This document shows positions 5,316 to 12,226 of a stretch of 12,226 bases of DNA, piece by piece. Both the position numbers and the translations under genes were made by a program. Source of the stretch: CAYPTJ01 sp964413845 (GTDB taxonomy: Bacteria > Patescibacteriota > WWE3 > 9FT-COMBO-53-11); NCBI GenBank assembly GCA_964413845.1, contig CAYPTJ010000013.1:1-12226 (forward strand). Reading direction: 5' to 3'. The first letter of the stretch is position 1. Each line of letters starts with the position of its first letter. The notes beneath the pieces are model-generated. The model had not been told where the DNA came from, ran no database searches, and saw only the letters and a program-made list of their open reading frames with translations.

Positions 5316-7121
5316 ATGAACTGGCGACGGGTCTTGATCCCATTTTTCCTTCTTGTAGTGTTTCTTTTCCTCAACTACTACATTGGTAGTCAGCTTCCCA
5401 ACGGAGGCGGAGCCGAGATTCCACTCACTACTTTAGTTGGCGAGATTAAGAGAGGTGATGTTACCCAACTTAAGATCGGTACCGACAAGGTTGAGGTTCT
5501 GACCGCGGATGGGCAAACCTCCACCGTTAACCTTGGGACTATGGGGGTGGGGGACGTTGTCCCTACACTCCGCGCTCTTGGGGTGACAGAGGATGAGCTG
5601 GCGGTGGTGGAGATCACCTATCTCACGCCCCCGACCAACTGGAGAGGGATTATCAGTTTCTTTCTACCTCTGCTTCTTTTCGGGGGCTTCTTCCTCTTCT
5701 TTATGAGGAGCCGGGGTAGAGATGGAGGCATCCTTGACTTCGGCAAGAGCCGAGCCCGAATGCTTAGCGGCGCTCAGTCGACCGTTACCTTCGACGATAT
5801 CGCCGGCTGTGAGGAAGCCAAGGAAGAGATGGCGGAGGTGGTTGAATTCCTTAGCCAGCCGGAAAAATTCACGGCCCTGGGAGCCCATCTCCCCAAGGGG
5901 ATTCTCCTCGTTGGGCCTCCAGGCTGTGGTAAAACGCTGATGGCCCGGGCGGTTGCCGGTGAGGCAGACGTGCCCTTCTTCGTTATGGCCGGATCGGAGT
6001 TTGAGGAGGTATTCGTTGGGGTTGGTGCCTCTCGGGTTCGTGACCTTTTTGAGCAAGCCAAGCGCAGCGCCCCTGCGATTGTCTTCATCGACGAGATCGA
6101 AACGATTGGCAGGGTACGCGGCAGACTTCCCACCAGTGCTAACGGTGCGTATCAGCAGACTCTCAACCAGATCCTAACGGAAATGGATGGGTTTGAGGTT
6201 GGAACGAATGTAATTGTTCTGGCCGCTACCAACCGTCCGGACATGCTTGATCCAGCGTTAAAACGTAAGGGGCGGTTTGACCGCGAGGTTATCATTGACC
6301 AGCCTGATCTTGTTGGTCGGGAGGCGATCTTCAAGATTCACCTTCGAGGCAAACCGTTGGCAGAGGAAGTCAAGCTTCGAACTCTCGCGGCGATTACTCC
6401 CGGCTTTACCGGGGCTGACATCGAGGCCTCAGTCAACGAAGCTGCTCTGTTGGCAGCCCGGCGGGGCAAGAAGAGGATTGAGATGGTCGACTTCCGGGAC
6501 GCAATCGAGAAAGTGATCGCCGGGCCGGAGCGGAAGAGCCGGAGAATCAGCGACGAGGAGAAGGAGATTATCGCCTATCACGAGGCAGGCCATGCCTTGG
6601 TGATGGCGAGTCTCGAGCATTGCGATCCGGTGCGCAAGGTCTCGATCATCGCCCGTGGTCTCACCTTGGGCTATACCTTTGGTACTCCAGAAGAGGATCG
6701 GTACCTCTTCCCTAAAGGGAAGCTTTTGGATGACATCGCCGGTCTTCTTGGAGGGCGGGCAGCTGAGGTGCTCAAGTTCAGTGAGGAAACGATCACCACC
6801 GGAGCAGCCAACGACTTAGAAAAAGCGACGGAGCTCGCCCGGCAGATGGTTACCCGTTTCGGGATGAGCGATCTTGGCCTTCAAACCTTTACAAGGTTTC
6901 GCCAGGATTACCTGCGCGAAATGTTCGGGGAAACCGGTATGGCAGAGGAAACGGCTAGACTGGTGGACATCGAGGTGGGGAAGATCCTCTCCCAAGCTTA
7001 TGAGCAGGCCAAGGAGATTCTTACCGAGAGACAAGAGGTCCTCGAGCGGATTGTCAAGGCCCTTCTGGAGCGTGAGACTTTGACCGAGGAGGAGTTTAAC
7101 GCCTTGGTCCCCAAAATTTAA
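5316..7121 (+). CDS. ftsH: FtsH ATP-dependent zinc metalloprotease
   Basis: The 601-residue protein is a membrane-anchored AAA+ protease that extracts and degrades membrane and regulatory proteins. Membrane segments are at about 5-23 and 111-130, with a small extracytoplasmic domain between them. The AAA domain shows Walker A 'GPPGCGKT' (200-207), the pore loop 'FEEVFVGVG' (229-237), Walker B 'AIVFIDE' (254-260) and the second region of homology 'ATNRPDMLDPALKRKGRFDRE' up to 324 with both arginine fingers. The protease domain has the zinc site 'HEAGH' (422-426) and the third ligand Asp500 in 'TTGAANDLEKAT'. Departures from consensus are Cys for Thr in Walker A, 'FEEVF' for the usual 'FVEMF' in the pore loop, and DEIE for DEID. 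A good SD precedes ATG, and a strong terminator follows the stop. Confidence 0.97.
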   Translation: MNWRRVLIPFFLLVVFLFLNYYIGSQLPNGGGAEIPLTTLVGEIKRGDVTQLKIGTDKVEVLTADGQTSTVNLGTMGVGDVVPTLRALGVTEDELAVVEITYLTPPTNWRGIISFFLPLLLFGGFFLFFMRSRGRDGGILDFGKSRARMLSGAQSTVTFDDIAGCEEAKEEMAEVVEFLSQPEKFTALGAHLPKGILLVGPPGCGKTLMARAVAGEADVPFFVMAGSEFEEVFVGVGASRVRDLFEQAKRSAPAIVFIDEIETIGRVRGRLPTSANGAYQQTLNQILTEMDGFEVGTNVIVLAATNRPDMLDPALKRKGRFDREVIIDQPDLVGREAIFKIHLRGKPLAEEVKLRTLAAITPGFTGADIEASVNEAALLAARRGKKRIEMVDFRDAIEKVIAGPERKSRRISDEEKEIIAYHEAGHALVMASLEHCDPVRKVSIIARGLTLGYTFGTPEEDRYLFPKGKLLDDIAGLLGGRAAEVLKFSEETITTGAANDLEKATELARQMVTRFGMSDLGLQTFTRFRQDYLREMFGETGMAEETARLVDIEVGKILSQAYEQAKEILTERQEVLERIVKALLERETLTEEEFNALVPKI

Positions 7122-7127
7122 TCATTT

Positions 7128-7172
7128 AACCCTTCGGGTTTGGGTTTCTCAACCCGAAGGGTTTATTTATTT
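7128..7172 (+). terminator. Intrinsic terminator after ftsH
   Basis: Thirteen-base arms AACCCTTCGGGTT (7128-7140) and AACCCGAAGGGTT (7151-7163) are perfectly complementary around a ten-base loop and run into TTTATTTATTT. Each arm can also fold on itself (AACCC-TTC-GGGTT), so two structures compete. It starts six bases after the ftsH stop. Confidence 0.9.
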
Positions 7173-7177
7173 GCTTG

Positions 7178-7205
7178 CCCTGTACCAAGCTTGGTTTGGT
7201 ACGGG
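7178..7205 (+). promoter_or_regulatory. Hairpin between the ftsH terminator and mgtC
   Basis: CCC plus GTACCAA (7178-7188, with one bulged T at 7181) pairs with TTGGTAC plus GGG (7196-7205) around a seven-base loop. There is no T-tract. It lies about 40 bases before the mgtC start. If transcription begins upstream it would be a leader structure; if it begins at the candidate promoter just downstream it would be a DNA-level element. Confidence 0.5.
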
Positions 7206-7207
7206 AC

Positions 7208-7237
7208 TTGCTTCTCACCTTTTACTTTTGGCAAAAT
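7208..7237 (+). promoter_or_regulatory. Weak candidate promoter for mgtC-mltG
   Basis: TTGCTT (7208-7213) and CAAAAT (7232-7237) are 18 bases apart. A start about seven bases downstream of the -10 would fall at or next to the ATG (7245), giving a leaderless message, consistent with the lack of an SD. The match to consensus is only moderate. Confidence 0.35.
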
Positions 7238-7244
7238 ATCTCTG

Positions 7245-7679
7245 ATGCTCATTCTTCCCTGGGACAGCGCCATAAAACTCCTTATCTCCTTTGTTCTCGG
7301 GGGAGTGGTCGGATTTGAACGAGAGGCCCACGAGAAGCCGGCTGGTCTTCGCACCCACATCCTTATTGCGCTCTCCTCCACCCTGTTTACTCTCCTTTCG
7401 ATGAGTTCCGGCTTTGGAGATCCGGCGATGACATCAAGAGATCCAGCGAGAGTGGCCGCGGCAATCTTAGGAGGAATGGGTTTTATCGGTGCGGGGGTGA
7501 TCATTAGCACCGGTGGCCATGTTAAAGGGATTACTACCGCCGCTTCGCTTTGGATAACGGCAGGAATTGGGATGGCTGTAGGATTAGGGGAGTATGGGTT
7601 GGCCGCCTTTACCACCTTCCTTGTCCTTCTGACCCTTACGGTTTTGGTTTGGGTTGAGAAGTACTTTGGACAGGATTAG
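7245..7679 (+). CDS. MgtC/SapB family membrane protein
   Basis: The 144-residue hydrophobic protein carries the MgtC/SapB signature: 'GGVVGFERE' (19-27), 'KPAGLRTH' (31-38), 'DPARVAAAILGGMGFIGAG' (66-84) and 'GITTAASLWITAGIGMAVG' (95-113). About five membrane helices are predicted by eye (6-24, 36-53, 70-88, 97-113, 117-136). It lacks the C-terminal cytosolic domain of long MgtC proteins, so it is the short SapB-like form. Related proteins are linked to growth in low magnesium and to membrane-potential or ATP-synthase control; its role here is unknown. The frame is open further upstream to 7140, but that part lies in the terminator and encodes no family sequence, so ATG 7245 is preferred despite having no SD. 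mltG begins four bases after its stop. Confidence 0.9.
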   Translation: MLILPWDSAIKLLISFVLGGVVGFEREAHEKPAGLRTHILIALSSTLFTLLSMSSGFGDPAMTSRDPARVAAAILGGMGFIGAGVIISTGGHVKGITTAASLWITAGIGMAVGLGEYGLAAFTTFLVLLTLTVLVWVEKYFGQD

Positions 7680-7683
7680 GAGT

Positions 7684-8700
7684 ATGCCTTCACCTCGAAA
7701 AAAGATTAAAGTTTTTAAGCTCTCATTTAAAAAAAAGGTACTTTTAGCCTTCTTGTTTTCGCTTCTTGCAGTTGGTTCTGTGGCCGGTTGCATCAGTTAT
7801 GAGCTCAATCGGCCGGCTGGTTCCGGCCTAAGAAAAGAAGTTGTCGTCGAGAGGGGGGAGACGTTACGGCAGATCACTACCAAGCTCAGTGAGAATGGGT
7901 TGATTCGCTCCACTAATCTTTTTCTCGTCTACGTCACTCTTAAAGGGCTTTCCTCCCAAATTGAGGCCGGCCGTTATGAGATTCCTCCTACACTTTCGAT
8001 GCGGGAGGTTATTGAGGTTTTGCGCCATGGGAGTTTTGATGTCAAACTCACCTTTCTTGAAGGGTGGCGACGGGAGGAGTACTTGGAGTACGCTTTGAAA
8101 AACCTTCCGGTTGACAGTGCAAACTTTACCAAGGAGTTTACGGCAGAAACTAAAGGACTGGAGGGGTATCTTTTCCCAGATACGTACTTTGTCGCGCAGG
8201 ATATCAACGCCAAAGAGCTAGTTGCACTTCTAAAGGAAAATTTTGAGAAAAAGTATGCTGAGGTAGAGGAGGCAATCAAGATGCAAAACCTCACCCAAAA
8301 ACAAGCAGTAATCCTCGCTTCCCTTGTGGAAAGGGAGACAAAAAATGCAGAGGAAGTAGCAACTATCGCGGGGATTCTTTTGAAGCGTCTAAAGTTTGGT
8401 TGGACACTGGATGTTGATGCCAGCATTCAGTATGCTCTCGGTTATCAAAAGGATGAAGGAACTTGGTGGAAGAAGGATTTGACCTCGGCGGATCTCGCCA
8501 TCAAAAGCCCTTATAACACCCGAAGAGTCCAGGGACTTCCTCCAACGCCAATTTGCAATCCTGGGCTTTCGGCATTGAAAGCGGCGGCAAACCCCGCTTC
8601 AAGCAATTATCTTTATTATCTTCACGATAAAGATGGGAATGTTCATTTTGCCGAAACCCTTGACGAACATAATCAGAACGTGGTAGAGTATCTCCGCTGA
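7684..8700 (+). CDS. mltG: Endolytic murein transglycosylase MltG
   Basis: The 338-residue YceG-fold enzyme cleaves nascent glycan strands at the outer face of the cytoplasmic membrane and so sets glycan length. A basic N-terminus and one membrane helix (about 18-36) precede a LysM-like region ('VVVERGETLRQITTKLSENG', 53-72). The catalytic domain follows with 'LEGYLFPDTY' (159-168), 'LASLVERETK' (211-220) containing the conserved catalytic Glu, 'SPYNTR' (275-280), 'GLPPTPICNPG' (284-294) and 'HFAETLDEHN' (321-330). A GGA/AGGA about eight bases before ATG 7684 serves as SD. TTG starts at 7654 and 7666 would overlap mgtC and add nothing conserved. 'VAGC' at the end of the membrane helix resembles a lipobox but is probably chance. 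It likely forms an operon with mgtC. Confidence 0.95.
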   Translation: MPSPRKKIKVFKLSFKKKVLLAFLFSLLAVGSVAGCISYELNRPAGSGLRKEVVVERGETLRQITTKLSENGLIRSTNLFLVYVTLKGLSSQIEAGRYEIPPTLSMREVIEVLRHGSFDVKLTFLEGWRREEYLEYALKNLPVDSANFTKEFTAETKGLEGYLFPDTYFVAQDINAKELVALLKENFEKKYAEVEEAIKMQNLTQKQAVILASLVERETKNAEEVATIAGILLKRLKFGWTLDVDASIQYALGYQKDEGTWWKKDLTSADLAIKSPYNTRRVQGLPPTPICNPGLSALKAAANPASSNYLYYLHDKDGNVHFAETLDEHNQNVVEYLR

Positions 8701-8721
8701 AAAAGTTAAGAGGAGCAAAAG

Positions 8722-8745
8722 AAGCGCTTTAAAGAGGGCGTTTTT
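8722..8745 (+). terminator. Probable intrinsic terminator between mltG and rpoB
   Basis: AAGCGCTTT (8722-8730) pairs with AGGGCGTTT (8735-8743), using three G-U pairs, around the loop AAAG, and continues as TTTTTCCCTTT. It is weaker than the other two terminators in the window. It implies that rpoB has its own promoter in the next 30 or so bases, although I see no convincing -35/-10 there. Confidence 0.55.
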
Positions 8746-8771
8746 CCCTTTGCGTGTCTTTCCTTTTGTTT

Positions 8772-11700
8772 ATGGAGCGCAAGTTTTTTAAGGAGAAAAA
8801 AGAGATCCTGCCTCTACCTGACTTAACCCTTACTCAAAAAGAATCCTTTGATCGCTTTCTCTCTGAGGGGATCCAAGAGGTTTTGGACGAGATTAACCCC
8901 ATTCAGGATTATACCGGTCGCGGATGGGAAATCACTTTCGCAAGCCCCCGTTTTGGTAAGCCAAAAATCTCTCAAGAGGAGGCGATGGAAAAAGGTTTGG
9001 CTTACTCTTTCCCCTGGTACCTTACTGCTACCTTAGCAGATGTTAAAAGCGGAAAGAAGATTCCTCAAGAGGTTTACATGGGGGAGATTCCCCAGATGAC
9101 AGGAGGGGGAACCTTTATCATCAATGGAGTTGAGCGGGTGGTGGTTAACCAGCTTCTTCGTTCAGAAGGGGTTTACTTTACGGTGGAAACCGACCCCGTA
9201 ACCGGTGTTCCTCTCTCCTCGGCAAGAATTCTTCCAAAAAATGGTGCTTGGTTGGAATTTACCACCGCGCGCAAGAATTACCTCACGGTGAGAATCTCCA
9301 ATTACCGCAAAATGGCGGCAACCACTCTTCTTCGTGCCTTTGGATTAGCTTCTGATGAGGAGATCAAGAAAACTTTTGCCGATGTGGATACCGATTCAAA
9401 CCGCCCTTTCATCGAAGAAACACTTAAAAAAGACCCTGCCAAAAGTTATGAGGCAGCGATTCTTGAAGTTTTTAGCAAGGTTCGTCCTGGGGAACCGGCC
9501 CTTTTTGATACCGCCAAACTAACTTTTGAACGTATTTTCACCGATCACCGGCGCTATGATCTTGGTAGGGCGGGACGGTTCAAATTGAATCAAGTCCTTG
9601 ACCTTAACTTGCCGATCAATGAACGAAAGTACCGCCTTTTAATGCTTGAGGATCTGGTAGCAACGATCCGGCGGGTGATTGAACTTAATCACGGGATAGG
9701 AGAGGCAACGGACATTGATCATCTCGGCAACCGTCGTATCCGCTCAGTAGGGGAATTAATCCAAGCGCAGCTGCGAATCGGTTTTATCCAAATGGAGCGG
9801 GTTATCAAAGAGAGGATGAGCCTCCAAGCTCGAGAGCAATTGCCCAAGCCAACGGTTCTTATCTCTACTCGGCCAATTGAGGCACGTCTCCATTCCTTTT
9901 TTGCTTCTTCGCAACTTTCACAGTGCCACGAGCAGACCAATCCTTTGGCTGGATTGGAGCACCTGCGGCGTCTTTCGGTTAAAGGACCGGGAGGTTTAAC
10001 GACGGAGCGTGCGAGCTTCTCGGTTCGCGATGCCCATTTTACTCACTACGGAAGGGTCTGTCCAATCAAAACCCCAGAAGGGGCCTCGATCGGGTTAACC
10101 ACCCATCTTGCGCTTTATGCGCGAGTGAATGAGCTTGGGTTTTTAGAAACTCCTTACCGAAAGATAGATAAAAGTGGGAAAAATCCGTTAGTTACCAAGG
10201 AGATCGTTTATCTTACCGCGTATGATGAGGATCAGTATGTAATTACTGATGCCTCAGTGAGATTGGGGGATGACGGAAGAATTCTTGATGAACGCATTCC
10301 TCTTCGCCACCGTGGGGAATTCTTCTTTGGTTCAGCTGATCAAGCAGATTTGATGGATGTAACCCCCCGTCAGATTGTTTCTGCCTCAGCGGCGCTTATT
10401 CCTTTTTTAGCTCATGATGATATCAACCGAGCACTGATGGCTTCCAATATGGAAAACCAAGCGGTTCCGCTTCTTACCCCTGAGGCGCCTCTGGTGGGGA
10501 CGGGGATTGAGAAAGAGTTGGCAAAAAATTCAGGAGTGGTTATCACCGCCGAGGATGATGGAAAAATTACCTCTGTTGATTCCGAGCAAATCGAGGTGAT
10601 GTATGGTAAGAAAAAGAAAGTCTATCACCTTCAAAAATTTGTCAAAAGCAACGATGAAACTTGTTACAACCAGCGGGTGAGAATTGCAGTTGGGCAGAAG
10701 GTCAAAAAAGGCGATCTTTTGGCGGATGGTCCTTCGATAGAGAATGGTGAGTTAGCACTTGGTAGAAACCTCACTATCGCTTATATGTCATGGGAAGGTT
10801 TAAGTTATGAGGACGCCCTTGTTATCTCCGAGCGCTTGCAGCGGGAAGATCTTCTTTCTTCAATCCACATCACCGAACATGTTATTCGCGTGTTGGAGAC
10901 AAAGTTGGGTCCGGAGGAAGTAACGCGTGACATCCCCAACGTTTCGGAAACAGCACTTAGGAATCTTGATGAAAATGGAATTGTGACAATTGGTGCGGAG
11001 GTTAAAGGCGGGGATATTTTGGTAGGGAAAATTGCTTCCAAAGGAGAGACTGAGCTTTCTGCGGAGGAAAGATTGCTTCGGGCAATTTTTGGGGAAAAAG
11101 CACGGGAGGTAAGGGATGTTTCCCTCCGAATGTCCCATGGGGAATGGGGAACGGTAGTTGATGTCAAGATTTTAGATCGAAAGGAAACGGAGCTTCCGGT
11201 TGGAGTTTTGGAGGAGATTGCGGTTCGGGTGGCGCAGGTTCGCAAAATCACTGTTGGGGATAAACTTGCCGGGCGGCACGGTAATAAAGGAGTGATCAGC
11301 AAAATCGTTTCTGTTGAAGATATGCCTCATCTTGAGGATGGGACTCCGGTGGATATCATTCTTGAGCCCCGTTCGGTTGTAAAACGGATGAACTTAGGGC
11401 AGATTCTTGAGGCGCATCTTGGTTGGGCAGCTGAGAAGTTACAGGTAAAATACGCTGTTCCCGCCTTTGAGAAGTTTGAGGAGCAAACCTTGATAGAAGA
11501 GTTGCGTAAAGCAGGCTTGCCTGTAACCGGTAAGACCAAACTTTATGATGGACGCACTGGGAAATTGTTTGACCATGAGGTTGTTGTTGGAAAAGCCTAT
11601 TTCCTCAAATTAGAACATTTAGCGGAAGACAAGATCCACGCTCGCTCAACTGGTCCTTATGCACTGATCACTCAACAACCTTTAGGGGGGAAAGCGCAGT

Positions 11701-12226
11701 TTGGCGGTCAGCGTTTTGGAGAGATGGAGGTTTGGGCACTTGAGGCATACGGAGCAGCCTACACCTTGCAAGAGATGTTAACGATCAAATCCGATGATTT
11801 GGTTGGCCGATCTCAAACTTACCGCGCGATCATCCAGGGAGAGGAGGTTCCTGCTCCTACCGTCCCGGAATCATTTAAGCTCTTGGTGAAGGAGATAAAC
11901 GGGGTTGGTTTGTCGGTTGAGACTTTAAACAGTAAGGGGGAGCTAGCCTCAACAAGCGAGGAGGGGGGGTTGAAACCAGAGAGTCATAAGGAGATTGGAT
12001 CGATAAGAGATTTTAATGCCCTGCAAATTTCCATTGCTTCCCCAGAGGTGATCAAGGGTTGGTCGTATGGAGAGGTAACCAAGCCAGAAACAATTAATTA
12101 CCGGACCTTCAAAGCTGAGAAAGATGGGTTGTTTGATGAGCGTATCTTTGGCCCTACTAAAGATTATGAGTGTTACTGTGGGAAGTATAAGAAAGCTCGG
12201 TTCAAGGGGATTATCTGTGACAAATG
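8772..12226 (+). CDS. rpoB-rpoC: RNA polymerase beta fused in frame to beta-prime N-terminus (3' truncated)
   Basis: From ATG 8772 the frame stays open for 1151 codons to the window edge. Residues 1 to about 1050 are a complete, short beta subunit: 'MERKFFKEKKEILPLPDLTL' at the start, 'VVVNQLLRSEGVYF', the rifampicin-pocket region from 376, 'HYGRVCPIKTPEGASIGL', 'WEGLSYEDALVISERL' (674-689), 'GDKLAGRHGNKGVIS' (829-843), 'KRMNLGQILEAHLGW', 'FGGQRFGEMEVWALEAYG' (977-994) and the usual end 'PESFKLLVKEINGVGLSVE'. No stop follows. A low-complexity linker (about 1051-1080) leads into 'FNALQISIASPEVIKGWS' (from 1081), 'GEVTKPETINYRT', 'DGLFDERIFGPTKDYECYCG', which is the beta-prime N-terminus with the first zinc-site cysteines. 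Fused subunits are known in Helicobacter and Wolbachia. A G7 run in the linker leaves a frameshift possible. There is no SD before the ATG, and no rplJ/rplL upstream. Confidence 0.9.
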   Translation, partial: MERKFFKEKKEILPLPDLTLTQKESFDRFLSEGIQEVLDEINPIQDYTGRGWEITFASPRFGKPKISQEEAMEKGLAYSFPWYLTATLADVKSGKKIPQEVYMGEIPQMTGGGTFIINGVERVVVNQLLRSEGVYFTVETDPVTGVPLSSARILPKNGAWLEFTTARKNYLTVRISNYRKMAATTLLRAFGLASDEEIKKTFADVDTDSNRPFIEETLKKDPAKSYEAAILEVFSKVRPGEPALFDTAKLTFERIFTDHRRYDLGRAGRFKLNQVLDLNLPINERKYRLLMLEDLVATIRRVIELNHGIGEATDIDHLGNRRIRSVGELIQAQLRIGFIQMERVIKERMSLQAREQLPKPTVLISTRPIEARLHSFFASSQLSQCHEQTNPLAGLEHLRRLSVKGPGGLTTERASFSVRDAHFTHYGRVCPIKTPEGASIGLTTHLALYARVNELGFLETPYRKIDKSGKNPLVTKEIVYLTAYDEDQYVITDASVRLGDDGRILDERIPLRHRGEFFFGSADQADLMDVTPRQIVSASAALIPFLAHDDINRALMASNMENQAVPLLTPEAPLVGTGIEKELAKNSGVVITAEDDGKITSVDSEQIEVMYGKKKKVYHLQKFVKSNDETCYNQRVRIAVGQKVKKGDLLADGPSIENGELALGRNLTIAYMSWEGLSYEDALVISERLQREDLLSSIHITEHVIRVLETKLGPEEVTRDIPNVSETALRNLDENGIVTIGAEVKGGDILVGKIASKGETELSAEERLLRAIFGEKAREVRDVSLRMSHGEWGTVVDVKILDRKETELPVGVLEEIAVRVAQVRKITVGDKLAGRHGNKGVISKIVSVEDMPHLEDGTPVDIILEPRSVVKRMNLGQILEAHLGWAAEKLQVKYAVPAFEKFEEQTLIEELRKAGLPVTGKTKLYDGRTGKLFDHEVVVGKAYFLKLEHLAEDKIHARSTGPYALITQQPLGGKAQFGGQRFGEMEVWALEAYGAAYTLQEMLTIKSDDLVGRSQTYRAIIQGEEVPAPTVPESFKLLVKEINGVGLSVETLNSKGELASTSEEGGLKPESHKEIGSIRDFNALQISIASPEVIKGWSYGEVTKPETINYRTFKAEKDGLFDERIFGPTKDYECYCGKYKKARFKGIICDK
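11958..11972 (+). promoter_or_regulatory. G7 run and SD-TTG at the beta / beta-prime junction
   Basis: AGGAGG (11959-11964) lies five bases before an in-frame TTG (11970-11972), and seven G residues (11963-11969) link them. As written, all of this is coding and in frame. With one G fewer, the upstream frame would end at TGA (11971-11973), overlapping TTG as TTGA; with one G more it would end at TAA (11987-11989). The layout is what a conventional coupled rpoB/rpoC boundary with a TTG start would look like after a one-base change. Confidence 0.6.
11970..12226 (+). other. rpoC: Beta-prime (RpoC) N-terminal module; alternative separate rpoC start at TTG
   Basis: The conserved beta-prime sequence begins at about 12012 ('FNALQ'). 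It includes 'PETINYRT' and the first two cysteines of the N-terminal zinc site (Cys-Tyr-Cys), with the third in 'IICDK' just before the edge. No ATG or GTG lies between the end of beta and this sequence. If rpoC is translated separately, TTG 11970 with its SD is the only well-placed start. It could also serve as an internal start inside the fused frame. Confidence 0.6.

Noticed and set aside
5664..6133. Overlapping minus-strand frames inside ftsH
   Set aside because: They are antisense to the conserved AAA domain and have low-complexity composition.
7140..7244. Longer N-terminus for the MgtC-like protein starting at TTG 7140
   Set aside because: The extension runs through the ftsH terminator and a second hairpin and has no MgtC-family sequence.
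7654..7683. TTG start for mltG overlapping mgtC
   Set aside because: The added ten residues are not conserved-looking, and ATG 7684 has a GGA/AGGA at a suitable distance.
10805..11302. Minus-strand open frame of 165 codons inside rpoB
   Set aside because: It is Ser/Thr/Arg-rich with no family resemblance and is fully antisense to highly conserved beta-subunit sequence, so it is a shadow.

Overview
The window looks like a slice of a small, streamlined bacterial genome, most likely a Patescibacteria/CPR lineage and possibly Microgenomates. The reasons are: an EF-Tu domain-2-like mini-protein of a type common in CPR genomes, the end of a CPR-style baseplate-J-like protein, short beta-subunit architecture with no large lineage inserts, tightly packed genes, short AT-rich tandem repeats between genes, and many starts with no Shine-Dalgarno (SD) sequence. 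This placement is inference from protein character; no 16S gene is present. No intergenic gap exceeds about 150 bases. I see no tRNA, rRNA, CRISPR array or insertion sequence.

Left third (1-4150): the plus strand carries only the 3' end of a probable baseplate-J-like protein (to 422). It converges on a minus-strand block across a 9-bp tandem repeat. That block reads, in transcription order, DUF763 protein, YjbQ-family protein, a DHH phosphoesterase of the NrnA type, a RecB-like PD-(D/E)XK nuclease with four candidate Fe-S cysteines, and an 82-codon EF-Tu domain-2-like protein. The last one appears to start at CTG behind a perfect SD and is missed if only ATG/GTG/TTG starts are allowed. The phosphoesterase and nuclease overlap by ATGA, so they are probably translationally coupled.

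Middle (4151-8700, plus strand): a single-gene unit with its own good promoter and terminator encodes a 162-aa unrecognised protein. It is followed by ruvX and ftsH, a strong terminator, a hairpin, then an MgtC/SapB membrane protein and mltG. These cover recombination/RNA processing (RuvX), membrane proteolysis (FtsH) and cell-wall assembly (MltG).

Right end (8701-12226): after a probable terminator comes the RNA polymerase beta gene. It has no stop codon at the end of beta. The same frame runs through a linker of about 30 residues straight into the N-terminus of beta-prime and off the window edge. This is either a genuine rpoB-rpoC fusion or a one-base change in a G7 run in the linker: losing one G gives an immediate TGA and leaves an SD-TTG start for rpoC. 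This is the most interesting feature here.
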